Assembly (NCBI GenBank): GCA_027038695.1
Contig: JALWHA010000323.1
Span: 1 to 21,674 of the forward strand
DNA from: Acidobacteriota bacterium
Lineage (GTDB): Bacteria > Acidobacteriota > Holophagae > Thermotomaculales > Thermotomaculaceae
Direction: 5' to 3'
DNA length: 21,674 nt
Of this stretch, positions 1 to 8,798 are shown piece after piece (the stretch's first letter is position 1; each line of letters opens with the position of its first letter). Position numbers and translations under genes: made by a program. Under the pieces are notes generated by a model that searched no databases, was not told the origin of the DNA, and saw nothing but the letters and a program-made list of their open reading frames with translations.

Positions 1-2499
1 CATCCTGAAATTACCGAGCTTCACCTTGTCAAATCCCTTCCTGAACACGAGGGCGGAATTGTTAAACCCCTTTTGCGAAAAGCGGGTGTTTTAGTTGATG
101 TTCTTGAAAAAGAGGTAGAGGGCAAACTCTCCACATTGCCGAAAGTAGAAGGAGTGGAAAGAAGGCCTTCTCCTAATTTTCACGCAATTTTGGTTAAATC
201 AAAAGAGATTGCGGACAGTATGGGTGACGAGTATACTACTTCAGAGCATCTGATGTTGGCTGTTGTTGAAAAACCCGGCTATTTAAAAGAGTTCTTTAAG
301 CAACATAATATAACTAAAGGGGCCTTATTGGAAGCTGTTAAAGATATTAGAGGAGGTCAAAAGGTAACTGACCAGAGTGCCGAAGATAAGTATCAGGCTA
401 TTGAAAAGTACTGTATTGACTATACGAAACTTGCGGAAAGCGGAAAATTAGACCCGGTAATAGGCAGGGACGAGGAAATTAGAAGGGTTATGCAGGTTTT
501 AACGAGAAGAACTAAAAACAACCCGGTTTTAATAGGGGAACCCGGAGTCGGTAAAACCGCCATTGTTGAAGGTATTGCACAGAGGATTATTAAAGGAGAC
601 GTTCCCGAAAACCTTAAGGATAAAAAACTTGTAGCGTTAGACCTGGCCTCGTTGGTTGCGGGAGCAAAGTTTAGAGGTGAATTTGAAGAAAGGCTTAAGG
701 CTGTTGTCAATGAGATTGAGAAATCCGACGGCCGCATCATACTCTTTATTGATGAATTACACACCCTTGTAGGTGCCGGTGCCTCCGAAGGGTCAATGGA
801 CGCCGCTAACATACTTAAACCTGCCCTTGCAAGGGGTATGTTAAGGTGTATAGGCGCTACCACATTAAACGAATATCAAAAGTATATAGAAAAAGATGCG
901 GCTTTAGAAAGAAGGTTTCAGCCTGTAATGGTTAAAGAGCCTACCGTAGAAGACACTATTTCAATATTGAGGGGGCTGAAAGAACGGTATGAGGTGCACC
1001 ACGGGATTAAGATTGCCGATAGTGCCATTGTTGCCGCAGCAACACTTTCACATAGGTATATTACAGACAGGTTTTTACCGGATAAGGCGATAGATTTAAT
1101 AGACGAGGCTTGCTCAAAATTAAAGATTGAAATAGATTCGGTTCCTGCAGAGATTGACCAGTTGCATAGACAGATAATGCAACTTGAGATTGAAAAGCAG
1201 GCTTTAAAGAAGGAAACAGACCCCGCCTCAAGAAAAAGATTGGAAGAGATAGAGAAACATCTAACCGAATTAAAGGAACAGGAAAAGGCTTTGCTTGCAA
1301 GGTGGCAGTTTGAAAAAGAGAAGATAATGAGTGTGAGGCAATTAAAAGAAAAGATAGAGGAACTTGAAAGAAAACTTGAAGAGTACACAAGGAAAGGCGA
1401 TTTTGAAGAAGCGGCAAAAATTCAGTACGGTGAACTGCCTGAGACCAGAAAAATGCTTGAGCAGGCGAATGAAGAGTTGAAACAGGTCCAGGCGGAATCA
1501 AAACTTTTAAAAGAACAGGTTGACGACGAGGACATTGCGGAAATCGTATCAAAGTGGACGGGAATACCCGTTTCAAAGATGCTTGAAAGTGAAAGGGAAA
1601 AACTGCTTAAGATGGAAGAAATACTGAAGAAGAGGGTTGTCGGGCAGGACGAGGCAATAGCACTTTTAGCCGAAACTATCAGAAGGTCTCGCGCAGGTTT
1701 GCAGGACCCGTCTAAACCTATAGGTTCATTCATTTTTATGGGTCCGACGGGGGTAGGCAAAACAGAACTTGCCAAGGCCCTGGCGGAATTTCTTTTTGAT
1801 ACAGAAGACGCGCTTGTACGGATTGATATGTCAGAGTTTATGGAAAAGCATTCGGTCGCGAGGCTAATAGGGGCACCTCCCGGATACGTAGGCTACGATG
1901 AGGGGGGAGTTTTGACTGAAAAAGTAAGGAGACAGCCTTATTCGGTTATCTTATTGGACGAGATTGAAAAGGCGCACCCCGATGTGTTAAATGTTCTTTT
2001 GCAGGTTCTTGACGACGGAAGGCTGACAGACGGAAAGGGAAGGACGGTGAACTTTAAAAATACCGTGTTGATAATGACTTCAAACATAGGCAGCGATTTG
2101 ATCCTTGATATGAATGAATCAAATAGGGAACAGATCTTAAAACAGATTGACGGGTTGTTAAAGTCAAACTTTAGGCCTGAATTTTTAAACAGGATTGACG
2201 AAATCGTAGTTTTTCAGAAGTTAAGCAAAGAGCATATGAGGGAGATTATCAAGATACAGTTGAAGTTGGCGGAAAAGAGGTTAATTGAACAAAACATATC
2301 ACTTGAACTTGAAGAGAGCGCTTATAGTTTTCTTATTAACAGAGGATATGACCCGCAATTCGGTGCAAGGCCTTTAAAGAGGGTTATTCAGAAATACCTA
2401 CTCAACCCCCTTGCTACCAAAATTTTATCCGGAGAGGTCCTTCCCGGCAATAAGGTGACGGCTTTTGCCTCAAGGGATAAAATTGATTTTAAAATTTAA
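1..2499 (+). CDS. clpB: ATP-dependent disaggregase ClpB (5' end cut off by window edge)
   Basis: The reading frame is open from base 1, so the start codon and roughly the first 25-30 residues lie outside the window; an internal TTG at 73 is not the start. ClpB is a cytosolic hexameric AAA+ chaperone that, with DnaK, threads aggregated proteins through its pore. Visible in order: the remainder of the Clp N domain, a first AAA+ module with Walker A GEPGVGKT (nt 535-558) and Walker B ILFIDELH, a charged coiled-coil middle domain (about nt 1140-1540) that distinguishes ClpB from ClpA, and a second AAA+ module with Walker A GPTGVGKT (nt 1741-1764), Walker B ILLDEIE and sensor segment NFRPEFLNRIDE. 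The end matches full-length ClpB (GYDPQFGARPLKR near the C-terminus). Stop TAA at 2497-2499. Nothing is unusual except the truncation by the window. Confidence 0.97.
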   Translation, partial: HPEITELHLVKSLPEHEGGIVKPLLRKAGVLVDVLEKEVEGKLSTLPKVEGVERRPSPNFHAILVKSKEIADSMGDEYTTSEHLMLAVVEKPGYLKEFFKQHNITKGALLEAVKDIRGGQKVTDQSAEDKYQAIEKYCIDYTKLAESGKLDPVIGRDEEIRRVMQVLTRRTKNNPVLIGEPGVGKTAIVEGIAQRIIKGDVPENLKDKKLVALDLASLVAGAKFRGEFEERLKAVVNEIEKSDGRIILFIDELHTLVGAGASEGSMDAANILKPALARGMLRCIGATTLNEYQKYIEKDAALERRFQPVMVKEPTVEDTISILRGLKERYEVHHGIKIADSAIVAAATLSHRYITDRFLPDKAIDLIDEACSKLKIEIDSVPAEIDQLHRQIMQLEIEKQALKKETDPASRKRLEEIEKHLTELKEQEKALLARWQFEKEKIMSVRQLKEKIEELERKLEEYTRKGDFEEAAKIQYGELPETRKMLEQANEELKQVQAESKLLKEQVDDEDIAEIVSKWTGIPVSKMLESEREKLLKMEEILKKRVVGQDEAIALLAETIRRSRAGLQDPSKPIGSFIFMGPTGVGKTELAKALAEFLFDTEDALVRIDMSEFMEKHSVARLIGAPPGYVGYDEGGVLTEKVRRQPYSVILLDEIEKAHPDVLNVLLQVLDDGRLTDGKGRTVNFKNTVLIMTSNIGSDLILDMNESNREQILKQIDGLLKSNFRPEFLNRIDEIVVFQKLSKEHMREIIKIQLKLAEKRLIEQNISLELEESAYSFLINRGYDPQFGARPLKRVIQKYLLNPLATKILSGEVLPGNKVTAFASRDKIDFKI

Positions 2500-2510
2500 A
2501 TAAAATATTT

Positions 2511-2571
2511 AGCGGAAAGACAAAGGGGAAATTTAAAAAAACTTATTGTTTTGCCTCTTTGTTTTTCCGCT
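2511..2571 (+). terminator. Long stem-loop after clpB (terminator or processing site)
   Basis: Bases 2511-2528 pair with 2554-2571 as 18 consecutive pairs, including two G-U pairs, around a loop of about 25 nt. It begins 11 nt after the clpB stop and ends 9 nt before the likely rpsO promoter, so it is well placed to end clpB transcription. The downstream sequence (TTACTTACCC) has no real T-run, so an RNase III-type processing or 3'-end stabilising structure is an alternative. Confidence 0.45.
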
Positions 2572-2580
2572 TACTTACCC

Positions 2581-2609
2581 TTTACAATATTTCCGAGACA
2601 TGCTAAACT
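2581..2609 (+). promoter_or_regulatory. Sigma-70-type promoter with extended -10 for the rpsO-pnp unit
   Basis: TTTACA at 2581-2586 (-35, five of six matches to TTGACA) is followed by a 17-nt spacer and TAAACT at 2604-2609 (-10). A TG one base upstream of the -10 (2601-2602) makes an extended -10. Transcription would start near 2616, giving a leader of about 40 nt before rpsO. The spacing is ideal and the site lies in the only sizeable gap before a 10 kb run of co-directional genes. Predicted from sequence only. Confidence 0.6.
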
Positions 2610-2656
2610 ATCTTGTCCGTTAGGGCAGAGTATATAAAAAATAATGGAGGTAGCTG

Positions 2657-2923
2657 ATGCTTACGAAAGAAAAGAAATCGGAGATTATCGGCACCTTCGG
2701 GAAACACGATAAAGACACGGGTTCCCCCGAGGTGCAGATTGCTTTAATTACCGAGAGAATTAACTATTTAACCGAACATTTTAAAATCCACAAGAAGGAT
2801 TTTCATTCAAGAAGAGGCCTTTTGAAACTTGTTTCACAGAGAAAGAAACTTCTTGAATACCTTAAGAAGAAAGATTTTAACAGGTACAGAGATATCGTTA
2901 ATAAACTCGGATTAAGAAAATAA
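2657..2923 (+). CDS. rpsO: 30S ribosomal protein S15
   Basis: An 88-residue protein, the standard length for bacterial S15. It binds 16S rRNA at a three-way junction early in assembly of the small-subunit platform. The family pattern is clear: an N-terminal helix, the GSPEVQIA segment, LTEHFKIHKKDFHSRRGLLKLVSQRKKLLEYL, and a basic C-terminus ending LGLRK. The ATG is preceded by GGAGG at 2646-2650 with a 6-nt spacing. It is the first gene after the predicted promoter and is followed after 29 nt by pnp, the classic rpsO-pnp order. S15 represses its own mRNA in several bacteria; the short leader here is not obviously one of the known S15-binding folds. Confidence 0.98.
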   Translation: MLTKEKKSEIIGTFGKHDKDTGSPEVQIALITERINYLTEHFKIHKKDFHSRRGLLKLVSQRKKLLEYLKKKDFNRYRDIVNKLGLRK

Positions 2924-2952
2924 TCTGAAAAATTAAAAAGCAGGTAAAAAGT

Positions 2953-5163
2953 ATGAAAAAACAGGTAAGCGTTTCCATAGGTGGAAAGACAATTACCATG
3001 GAAACCGGCATTATTGCCAAACAGGCAGACGGTGCCATTTTGATTAGCAGCGGTGATACAAGGGTTTTAGTAACGGCGTGTATGTCGGACGAACCGAGGG
3101 AAGGGATTGATTTCTTCCCTCTGGTTTGCGATTATAAAGAACACACCTTTTCGGCGGGTAAAATTCCCGGGGGGTTTTTTAAGAGAGAAGGCAGGCCTTC
3201 TACAAAAGAGGTTTTAACCAGCAGGCTAATTGACAGGCCTTTGAGGCCTTTGTTTCCTGATAACTTTTTTAATGAAGTGCAGGTTATAGCAAACGTGTAC
3301 TCTTTTGACAGTGAAAACGAGCCTGAAGTTTTGGCAATTACCGCAGCGTCTTGCGCACTTTATGTGTCAAATATCCCCTTTACAATCCCCGTAGGTGCAG
3401 TAAGGGTAGGTTATGTTGACGGGCAATTTATAGTTAATCCCTCTCACGACGAGAAGGAGAAATCGCTTTTAGACCTTGTAGTGGCAGGGACTGAAGAAGC
3501 CATAGTTATGGTTGAAGCGGGGGCTAAAGAGGTTTCAAATGAATTAATGGTTGATGCTTTAGAGTTTGCCCATTTCCATATTAAAGAACTCGTTAAGGCG
3601 CAAAAAGAACTCTTTGAAATGATTAAGCCTGAGAAACTTCAGGTTGAAGAAAGGTTTGTTGACAAAGTTTTGTTTGAAGAAGTTGAAAGTGAAATAGGGG
3701 AGAAATTACTTGACGCATTGAGAATAAAAGAAAAACTTGCCGCAAATGCCGCCGTAAAACAATTGAAAAAGAGTTTTGTTGAGACATATGAAGAGGAAAT
3801 GCAGCCTGACGTTTCTTATATTTTTGATCGTATAAAAGAAAAAATATTCAGAAACTATGTTCTCAATGAAGGCAAAAGACTTGACGGAAGGGCGTTTGAC
3901 GAAATAAGGAATGTTACCGTAGAAGTAGGCGTTATGCCCAGGCCTCACGGTTCCGCTTTGTTTACAAGGGGAGAAACTCAGGCTCTGGTTACTACCACTC
4001 TGGGAACCTTTGGAGACAGTCAGTTGATTGATGGCCTTGAAGGGGAAGAAGAAGAAAAGTTTATGCTTCATTACAACTTCCCTCCCTTCAGCGTCGGAGA
4101 GGTAAGGCCTTTAAGGGGTCCCGGAAGAAGGGAAATCGGACACGGAGCACTTGCTAAAAGGGCGCTTGAGCCGGTGATTCCCGATGAAGACGAATTTCCT
4201 TACATTATCAGGGTTGTATCTGAGATAACAGAATCTAACGGTTCTTCTTCAATGGCTACCGTTTGCGGAGGGACTTTATCTTTAATGGACGCAGGCGTTC
4301 CACTAAAAAAACCGGTGGCAGGAATCGCGATGGGTTTGGTAAAGGAAGGGGACAAGTACGCTATTTTAACCGATATTGCCGGGGCGGAAGACCATTACGG
4401 AGATATGGACTTTAAGGTTACCGGTACTAAAGACGGCATAACGGCTTTACAAATGGATATAAAGATAAAGGGTTTAACAAAAGAGATTATGGCTGAAGCG
4501 CTAAATCAGGCAAGAAAAGCTGTTGATTTTCTGTTGGACAGGATGACTTCCGTTATTCCCGAGCCGAGGGAAACTCTCTCTCCTTTTGCGCCGAGAATTA
4601 CGGAGATTGAGATATCAACCGACAAGATCAGGGATTTAATCGGGCCTGGTGGCAAAACCATAAAAGAGATTGTTGATGCTACCGGCGTAAAGATTGATAT
4701 TAAACAGGACGGAAGGGTAATGGTAGCGGCTACCAAGCAGGAGGATTCGGATAAAGCTATAGAGCTTATTAAAAGTGTAACTGCTGTCCCTGAAGTTGGA
4801 AAGGTTTATGAAGGAGTGGTAAAAAGGATTGAAGATTATGGCGCTTTTGTTGAGATACTTCCCGGGAAAGACGGCCTGCTCCATAAAAGCGAAATTGCCA
4901 ACCATTTTGTTAGAAATGTAGCGGACGAATTAAAGTTGAATCAGAAAGTCCTTGTTGTAGTTAAAGATATTGATAACCTCGGCAGGGTAAATTTAAGTCG
5001 TAAGCCTTTGTTGAAAGACGAAGAGGGTAAAGACGGAGAAGACAGGCTTCAACGCAGAGAAGGTAATGACAGACAGAGGCATCATCACCACCATAAGCCG
5101 AGGCGTAATGATCGCAATAAAGACAACGGGAATTACGTAGATAAGAATAGCAAAGATAATTAA
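2953..5163 (+). CDS. pnp: Polyribonucleotide nucleotidyltransferase (PNPase)
   Basis: A phosphorolytic 3'-to-5' exoribonuclease that releases nucleoside diphosphates; it forms a trimeric ring and often joins the degradosome. The 736 residues comprise a first RNase PH domain (about 12-145), an alpha-helical linker, a second RNase PH domain (about 310-540) with the catalytic stretch GAEDHYGDMDF giving Asp480 and Asp486, a KH domain with GPGG near residues 564-567, and an S1 domain (about 613-685). The tail after S1 is about 50 residues, highly charged, and contains five consecutive histidines (710-714). The total is 25-35 residues longer than usual because of that tail. The Shine-Dalgarno sequence is weak (CAGG near 2941), so translation is probably helped by coupling to rpsO 29 nt upstream. 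Confidence 0.98.
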   Translation: MKKQVSVSIGGKTITMETGIIAKQADGAILISSGDTRVLVTACMSDEPREGIDFFPLVCDYKEHTFSAGKIPGGFFKREGRPSTKEVLTSRLIDRPLRPLFPDNFFNEVQVIANVYSFDSENEPEVLAITAASCALYVSNIPFTIPVGAVRVGYVDGQFIVNPSHDEKEKSLLDLVVAGTEEAIVMVEAGAKEVSNELMVDALEFAHFHIKELVKAQKELFEMIKPEKLQVEERFVDKVLFEEVESEIGEKLLDALRIKEKLAANAAVKQLKKSFVETYEEEMQPDVSYIFDRIKEKIFRNYVLNEGKRLDGRAFDEIRNVTVEVGVMPRPHGSALFTRGETQALVTTTLGTFGDSQLIDGLEGEEEEKFMLHYNFPPFSVGEVRPLRGPGRREIGHGALAKRALEPVIPDEDEFPYIIRVVSEITESNGSSSMATVCGGTLSLMDAGVPLKKPVAGIAMGLVKEGDKYAILTDIAGAEDHYGDMDFKVTGTKDGITALQMDIKIKGLTKEIMAEALNQARKAVDFLLDRMTSVIPEPRETLSPFAPRITEIEISTDKIRDLIGPGGKTIKEIVDATGVKIDIKQDGRVMVAATKQEDSDKAIELIKSVTAVPEVGKVYEGVVKRIEDYGAFVEILPGKDGLLHKSEIANHFVRNVADELKLNQKVLVVVKDIDNLGRVNLSRKPLLKDEEGKDGEDRLQRREGNDRQRHHHHHKPRRNDRNKDNGNYVDKNSKDN

Positions 5164-5193
5164 AAAAGATAAATTTCAAAAATCGGAGGAAGT

Positions 5194-6483
5194 ATGCCTG
5201 TGATTCTTGCTAAATATATGGGGGATTATGTAGGTAAAGAGATAACCCTTCAAGGATGGGTTAGACTTAAAAGAAAACATGGAAAAATTAGGTTTGTTGA
5301 ATTAAGGGACGGAACCGCTTTTATTCAATGTGTTTTTGTTAAAGGTGAAACCTCTGATAAGGCAATGGAAGATTTTAAAAAACTCACCCAGGAAAGTTCA
5401 GTTGAGGTGACTGGAATCGTTCAGCAAAATCCTAAAGATAAGACATATGAGTTGCTTGTGAAATCAATGAAGGTTTATCAGGTTTCCGAGCCTTTCCCTA
5501 TTACCCCGAAAAAACACGGCGTTGATTTTCTAATGGAGTACAGGCATTTATGGCTCCGTTCAAAAAGTCAATGGGCTATTTTAAGAATAAGGGCAGAGAT
5601 TATCAAAGCTTGTAGAGACTTTTTTGACGAAAGGGATTTTGTTCTTGTTGACTCCCCTATTCTTACTCCTAATGCCGCAGAAGGTTCAACGACTCTATTT
5701 AAAACAGATTACTTTGGGGAAACCGCTTACCTTACTCAAAGCGGCCAGCTTTATTCCGAAGCAGCAATAGCTGCATTTAAAAAGGTTTACTGTTTCGGCC
5801 CTACATTTAGGGCGGAAAAATCCAAAACAAGAAGGCATTTAATGGAATTCTGGATGGTTGAGCCTGAAATGGCTTTTGCTACCTTAGAAGACGTTATGGA
5901 TTTAGCCGAAGAGTTTGTTGAGTACATTGTCACAAGAGTGCTTGACAAAAAAATGGAAGAATTGAAGATACTTGAAAGGGATATTTCAAAACTTGAAGCC
6001 ATTAAAAGACCGTTTATTAGAATGACCTATACCGAAGCTGTAGAACAGTTGCACAAATTAGGCTCTGATATAACCTGGGGAAACGATTTCGGCGGAGACG
6101 ATGAAACAATTCTGACAAAAGAGTATGATAAGCCTATTTTGGTCCACAGGTTTCCCGCAAGTTTTAAGGCTTTTTACTTTGAACTTGACAGGGAAAACCC
6201 TGAATTGGCATTAGGTGTTGATGTTCTGGCTCCCGAAGGTTACGGAGAGATTGTCGGAGGGGGCGAAAGGTCTGCGGACATAGAACACCTTCTTGAAAAG
6301 ATTAGAGAAGAAGGAATACCTGAAGAAAATTATAAATGGTACCTTGATTTAAGAAGGTATGGATCAGTTCCGCACGGGGGATTCGGGCTTGGAATTGAAA
6401 GGACTGTTGCCTGGATTTGCGGATTGCACCATGTCAGGGAAACTATCCCATGGCCGAGGATGATCAATAGGTTTTATCCGTAA
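5194..6483 (+). CDS. asnS: Asparagine--tRNA ligase
   Basis: A class IIb aminoacyl-tRNA synthetase of 429 residues that charges tRNA-Asn with asparagine in the cytosol. An N-terminal OB-fold anticodon-binding domain (about 14-100) precedes the class II catalytic core. Motif 2 reads FRAEKSKTRRHLMEFWMVEPE, with FWMVEPE typical of AsnRS rather than AspRS, and motif 3 lies in GGFGLGIERTVAWICG. The end, IPWPRMINRFYP, is also the AsnRS form. GGAGG at 5185-5189 precedes the ATG by 4 nt. It lies 30 nt after pnp and 6 nt before rimO, so it is probably co-transcribed. Its presence implies direct charging of tRNA-Asn, although an indirect GatCAB route elsewhere cannot be excluded. Confidence 0.95.
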   Translation: MPVILAKYMGDYVGKEITLQGWVRLKRKHGKIRFVELRDGTAFIQCVFVKGETSDKAMEDFKKLTQESSVEVTGIVQQNPKDKTYELLVKSMKVYQVSEPFPITPKKHGVDFLMEYRHLWLRSKSQWAILRIRAEIIKACRDFFDERDFVLVDSPILTPNAAEGSTTLFKTDYFGETAYLTQSGQLYSEAAIAAFKKVYCFGPTFRAEKSKTRRHLMEFWMVEPEMAFATLEDVMDLAEEFVEYIVTRVLDKKMEELKILERDISKLEAIKRPFIRMTYTEAVEQLHKLGSDITWGNDFGGDDETILTKEYDKPILVHRFPASFKAFYFELDRENPELALGVDVLAPEGYGEIVGGGERSADIEHLLEKIREEGIPEENYKWYLDLRRYGSVPHGGFGLGIERTVAWICGLHHVRETIPWPRMINRFYP

Positions 6484-6489
6484 AAATAT

Positions 6490-7806
6490 ATGCCTAAATT
6501 CTTTTTCTTAACATTAGGGTGTCCCAAAAACATGGTTGATTCTGAGGTTATGGCAGGCTGCCTTATTGAGAGAGGCTATGAGCCTGTTCTGGATCTTGAA
6601 GGATATGTGGATTATGCAATTGTTAACACATGCGGGTTTATTACCCCAGCCAAAGAAGAATCAATAGATAAAATATTGGAACTTGCCGAGTACAAACAAC
6701 AGGGTAAAATAGGAAAAATGGTGGTATCCGGTTGCCTTGTTCAAAGGTATGTAAAGGATTTAAAAAAGGAAATTCCCGAAATAGATTACTTCGTAAGCCT
6801 TGACGATATAGAAAAGGTTGTTGACATTATTGAGAACAAAAGCAATGCAGAATTTAAAATGCCTCAATACATTTATTCCGAAAAGTCACCAAGAATTCTA
6901 TCAAATTCCGTCTATGAGTATGTAAAGATATCAGAAGGGTGCAACCATGGTTGCTCATTTTGCGCAATTCCCGGTATTAGGGGTAATTTAAGGAGTAGAA
7001 GTGTCGATTCTATCGTCAATGAAGTTAACAATCTTGTTGATTACGGGTATAATGAGATTATTCTTATCTCTCAGGACTCAACAATGTACGGTACGGATCT
7101 GGGAATGAAAGACGGATTGGCTCAACTTATTGAAAGTTTAAATGAAATTGAAGGTGATTTCTGGATAAGGGTAATGTACCTTTTTCCTGGCGAGATAACC
7201 GACAGGCTTTTGAATGTAATGGCTCAAAGCGAAAAGGTTTGCAATTACATTGATATTCCTTTACAGCATGCTTCAAAGAGAATTCTTAAATCAATGAAAA
7301 GGCCGGGAAGCGGAGAGGACTATCTAAAATTGATTGAAAAGATAAGAAAAGCATTTAGCAACGATGTTTTTATAAGAACAGCTTTAATTGTGGGTTACCC
7401 GGGAGAAACGGAAGAAGAGTTTGCTGAAATTAAAAACTTTGTCAAAGAGGCACAGTTTAACCATTTAGGGGTTTTTGCCTATTCACATGAAGAAGATACA
7501 CCTGCCTTTAGCCTTGAGGATAATGTGAGTGAGGACACAAAAATAAAAAGAATGAATGAAATTATGGAAATACAAAAAGAGATATCGTACAATATTAATA
7601 AACAATTTGTAGGGAGAGAGTTTGAAGTAGTTGTTGAAGGCTACTACGAAGAAACCGAGTATCTTTTAAAAGCGAGGCATAGAGGGCAGGCGCCGGATAT
7701 AGACGGCGTTACTTTGATTAACGAAGGGTTTGCCGATGTGGGGGATTTTAAAAAAGTATCAATAGAGATGGCAATGCATTACGATATTCTTGGGAAAATT
7801 TTATAA
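6490..7806 (+). CDS. rimO: Ribosomal protein S12 methylthiotransferase RimO
   Basis: A radical-SAM enzyme that adds a methylthio group to a conserved aspartate of ribosomal protein S12. The 438 residues carry an N-terminal UPF0004 domain with three cluster cysteines (Cys11 in LGCPKN, Cys48 in NTCGF, Cys82 in SGCLV). The radical-SAM core has CNHGCSFC, with Cys151, Cys155 and Cys158, and the YIDIPLQHAS motif. The C-terminal TRAM domain is about 370-438. GCPKNMVDSEVM and the LLKARHRGQAPDIDG segment favour RimO over the tRNA enzyme MiaB. The ATG is 6 nt after the asnS stop and I see no Shine-Dalgarno sequence, so translation probably depends on termination of asnS. Gene order with rpsO, pnp and asnS supports a translation role. 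Confidence 0.93.
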   Translation: MPKFFFLTLGCPKNMVDSEVMAGCLIERGYEPVLDLEGYVDYAIVNTCGFITPAKEESIDKILELAEYKQQGKIGKMVVSGCLVQRYVKDLKKEIPEIDYFVSLDDIEKVVDIIENKSNAEFKMPQYIYSEKSPRILSNSVYEYVKISEGCNHGCSFCAIPGIRGNLRSRSVDSIVNEVNNLVDYGYNEIILISQDSTMYGTDLGMKDGLAQLIESLNEIEGDFWIRVMYLFPGEITDRLLNVMAQSEKVCNYIDIPLQHASKRILKSMKRPGSGEDYLKLIEKIRKAFSNDVFIRTALIVGYPGETEEEFAEIKNFVKEAQFNHLGVFAYSHEEDTPAFSLEDNVSEDTKIKRMNEIMEIQKEISYNINKQFVGREFEVVVEGYYEETEYLLKARHRGQAPDIDGVTLINEGFADVGDFKKVSIEMAMHYDILGKIL

Positions 7807-7823
7807 ATGAAAGGAGAAAAATT

Positions 7824-8765
7824 ATGAGAGTATTTAAATTTTTAAGTGTTTTTGTGTTAATCCTTATATTTACTGTTAAGTCTTTTGCCGGAATTCAGGC
7901 CGGGATGATTATTTTTAAAGTGGTTGATGAAAACAAAAAGCCTCTTGAAGGTGTCAAAATAACTATAACCATGAAGAAGAGGAAAAGTTTCCACAAAGAA
8001 TTGGTAACGAATAAAAAGGGAATTGCAAGAGTTACCCTTAATGTTGCAACTTACATGGTGAAATTTGAAAAAGAAGGCTATGTGACTTACGAAACTTTGA
8101 CCAAACCCATTATCAGCGATAAGAAAAAAGAAGTTATAAAATTGATGAGTATAGAAGCTGCTGCTAAAAAAAAGGCAAGTAATTTATCCCCTGAAGACAG
8201 GGCGGCTTTAGCTTTTAACCAGGCGGTTGAATACTTAAAGAAAAAAGACGACAAAGATGCTTATCCTCTTTTAAAAAAAGCTGCTGAATTAAATCCCAAT
8301 CTTGCATATGCGTGGTTTCATTTAGGAAGGATTGATCTTGAAAACAATAAACTTGACGATGCGGAAAGGGAATTGCTGAAAGTGATTGATTTAAACTCCA
8401 GCATGGGGCATGCTTATGTTTTATTGGCCGATGTTTACAAGAAAAAAGGAGACGACAAAAATTACAAAAAATATCATAAAAAAGCGGAAGAAATGGGTGC
8501 TATTGACCCGGCAGAGTACTATAACAAGGCGGTTGAATATATCAATGCCGGGAATGATAAAGATGCAAAGGTTTATCTTGAAAAAGCTTTGCATATTAAT
8601 CCGAAATACTCCGATGCTTATTACCAGTTAGGGTTATTGTATTTAAGGCAGGGTGATATGCAAAAGTGTGTAGAAATGTTGAAAAAGTACCTTGAAATTG
8701 ATCCTAAAGGCAAACATGCGGGTGATTGCCAGGGTTTAATTCAAGGCTTGAGTAGCGGACAATAA
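7824..8765 (+). CDS. Secreted TPR protein with N-terminal carboxypeptidase-regulatory-like beta domain
   Basis: I do not recognise a named gene. A signal peptide is clear (residues 1-22, hydrophobic core LSVFVLILIFTV, cleavage likely after SFA). Residues about 25-100 look like a small Ig-like or PEGA/carboxypeptidase-regulatory domain: KPLEGVKITI, a TNKKGIARVTL turn and YMVKFEKEGYVTYE are characteristic. Residues about 127-305 form roughly five tetratricopeptide repeats, for example NPNLAYAWFHLGRIDLENNKLDDAE and NPKYSDAYYQLGLLYLRQGD. It therefore most likely acts in the periplasm or envelope as a protein-binding scaffold. GGAG at 7813-7816 lies 7 nt before the ATG. It is 17 nt after rimO and 33 nt before the secreted protease, so it may be co-expressed with both. 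Its partner is unknown. Confidence 0.8.
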   Translation: MRVFKFLSVFVLILIFTVKSFAGIQAGMIIFKVVDENKKPLEGVKITITMKKRKSFHKELVTNKKGIARVTLNVATYMVKFEKEGYVTYETLTKPIISDKKKEVIKLMSIEAAAKKKASNLSPEDRAALAFNQAVEYLKKKDDKDAYPLLKKAAELNPNLAYAWFHLGRIDLENNKLDDAERELLKVIDLNSSMGHAYVLLADVYKKKGDDKNYKKYHKKAEEMGAIDPAEYYNKAVEYINAGNDKDAKVYLEKALHINPKYSDAYYQLGLLYLRQGDMQKCVEMLKKYLEIDPKGKHAGDCQGLIQGLSSGQ

Positions 8766-8798
8766 TTTCCAGAATTTCCAAATTAGGGGGTGTCTTTT

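Noticed and set aside
73..75. TTG at 73 as the start of clpB.
   Set aside because: The frame is open upstream to base 1 and encodes conserved N-domain residues (HPEITELHLVKSL then EGGIVKPLL).
420..1775. Several long minus-strand open frames opposite clpB, and similar ones opposite pnp, asnS and the protease.
   Set aside because: They mirror the codon pattern of the real genes, are Ser/Phe/Leu-rich, and lack ribosome sites and family motifs.
2612..2630. Small hairpin (TGTCC/GGGCA, GTTA loop) in the rpsO leader with adjacent G-U and G-C pairs, resembling an S15-binding motif.
   Set aside because: Only 5-6 pairs, and its 5' arm falls at or before the predicted transcription start near 2616. 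No pseudoknot or three-way junction is visible.
8790..8792. GTG at 8790 as the start of the protease.
   Set aside because: It lies in the Shine-Dalgarno sequence (AGGGGG); ATG 8799 is correctly spaced and begins a clean signal peptide.
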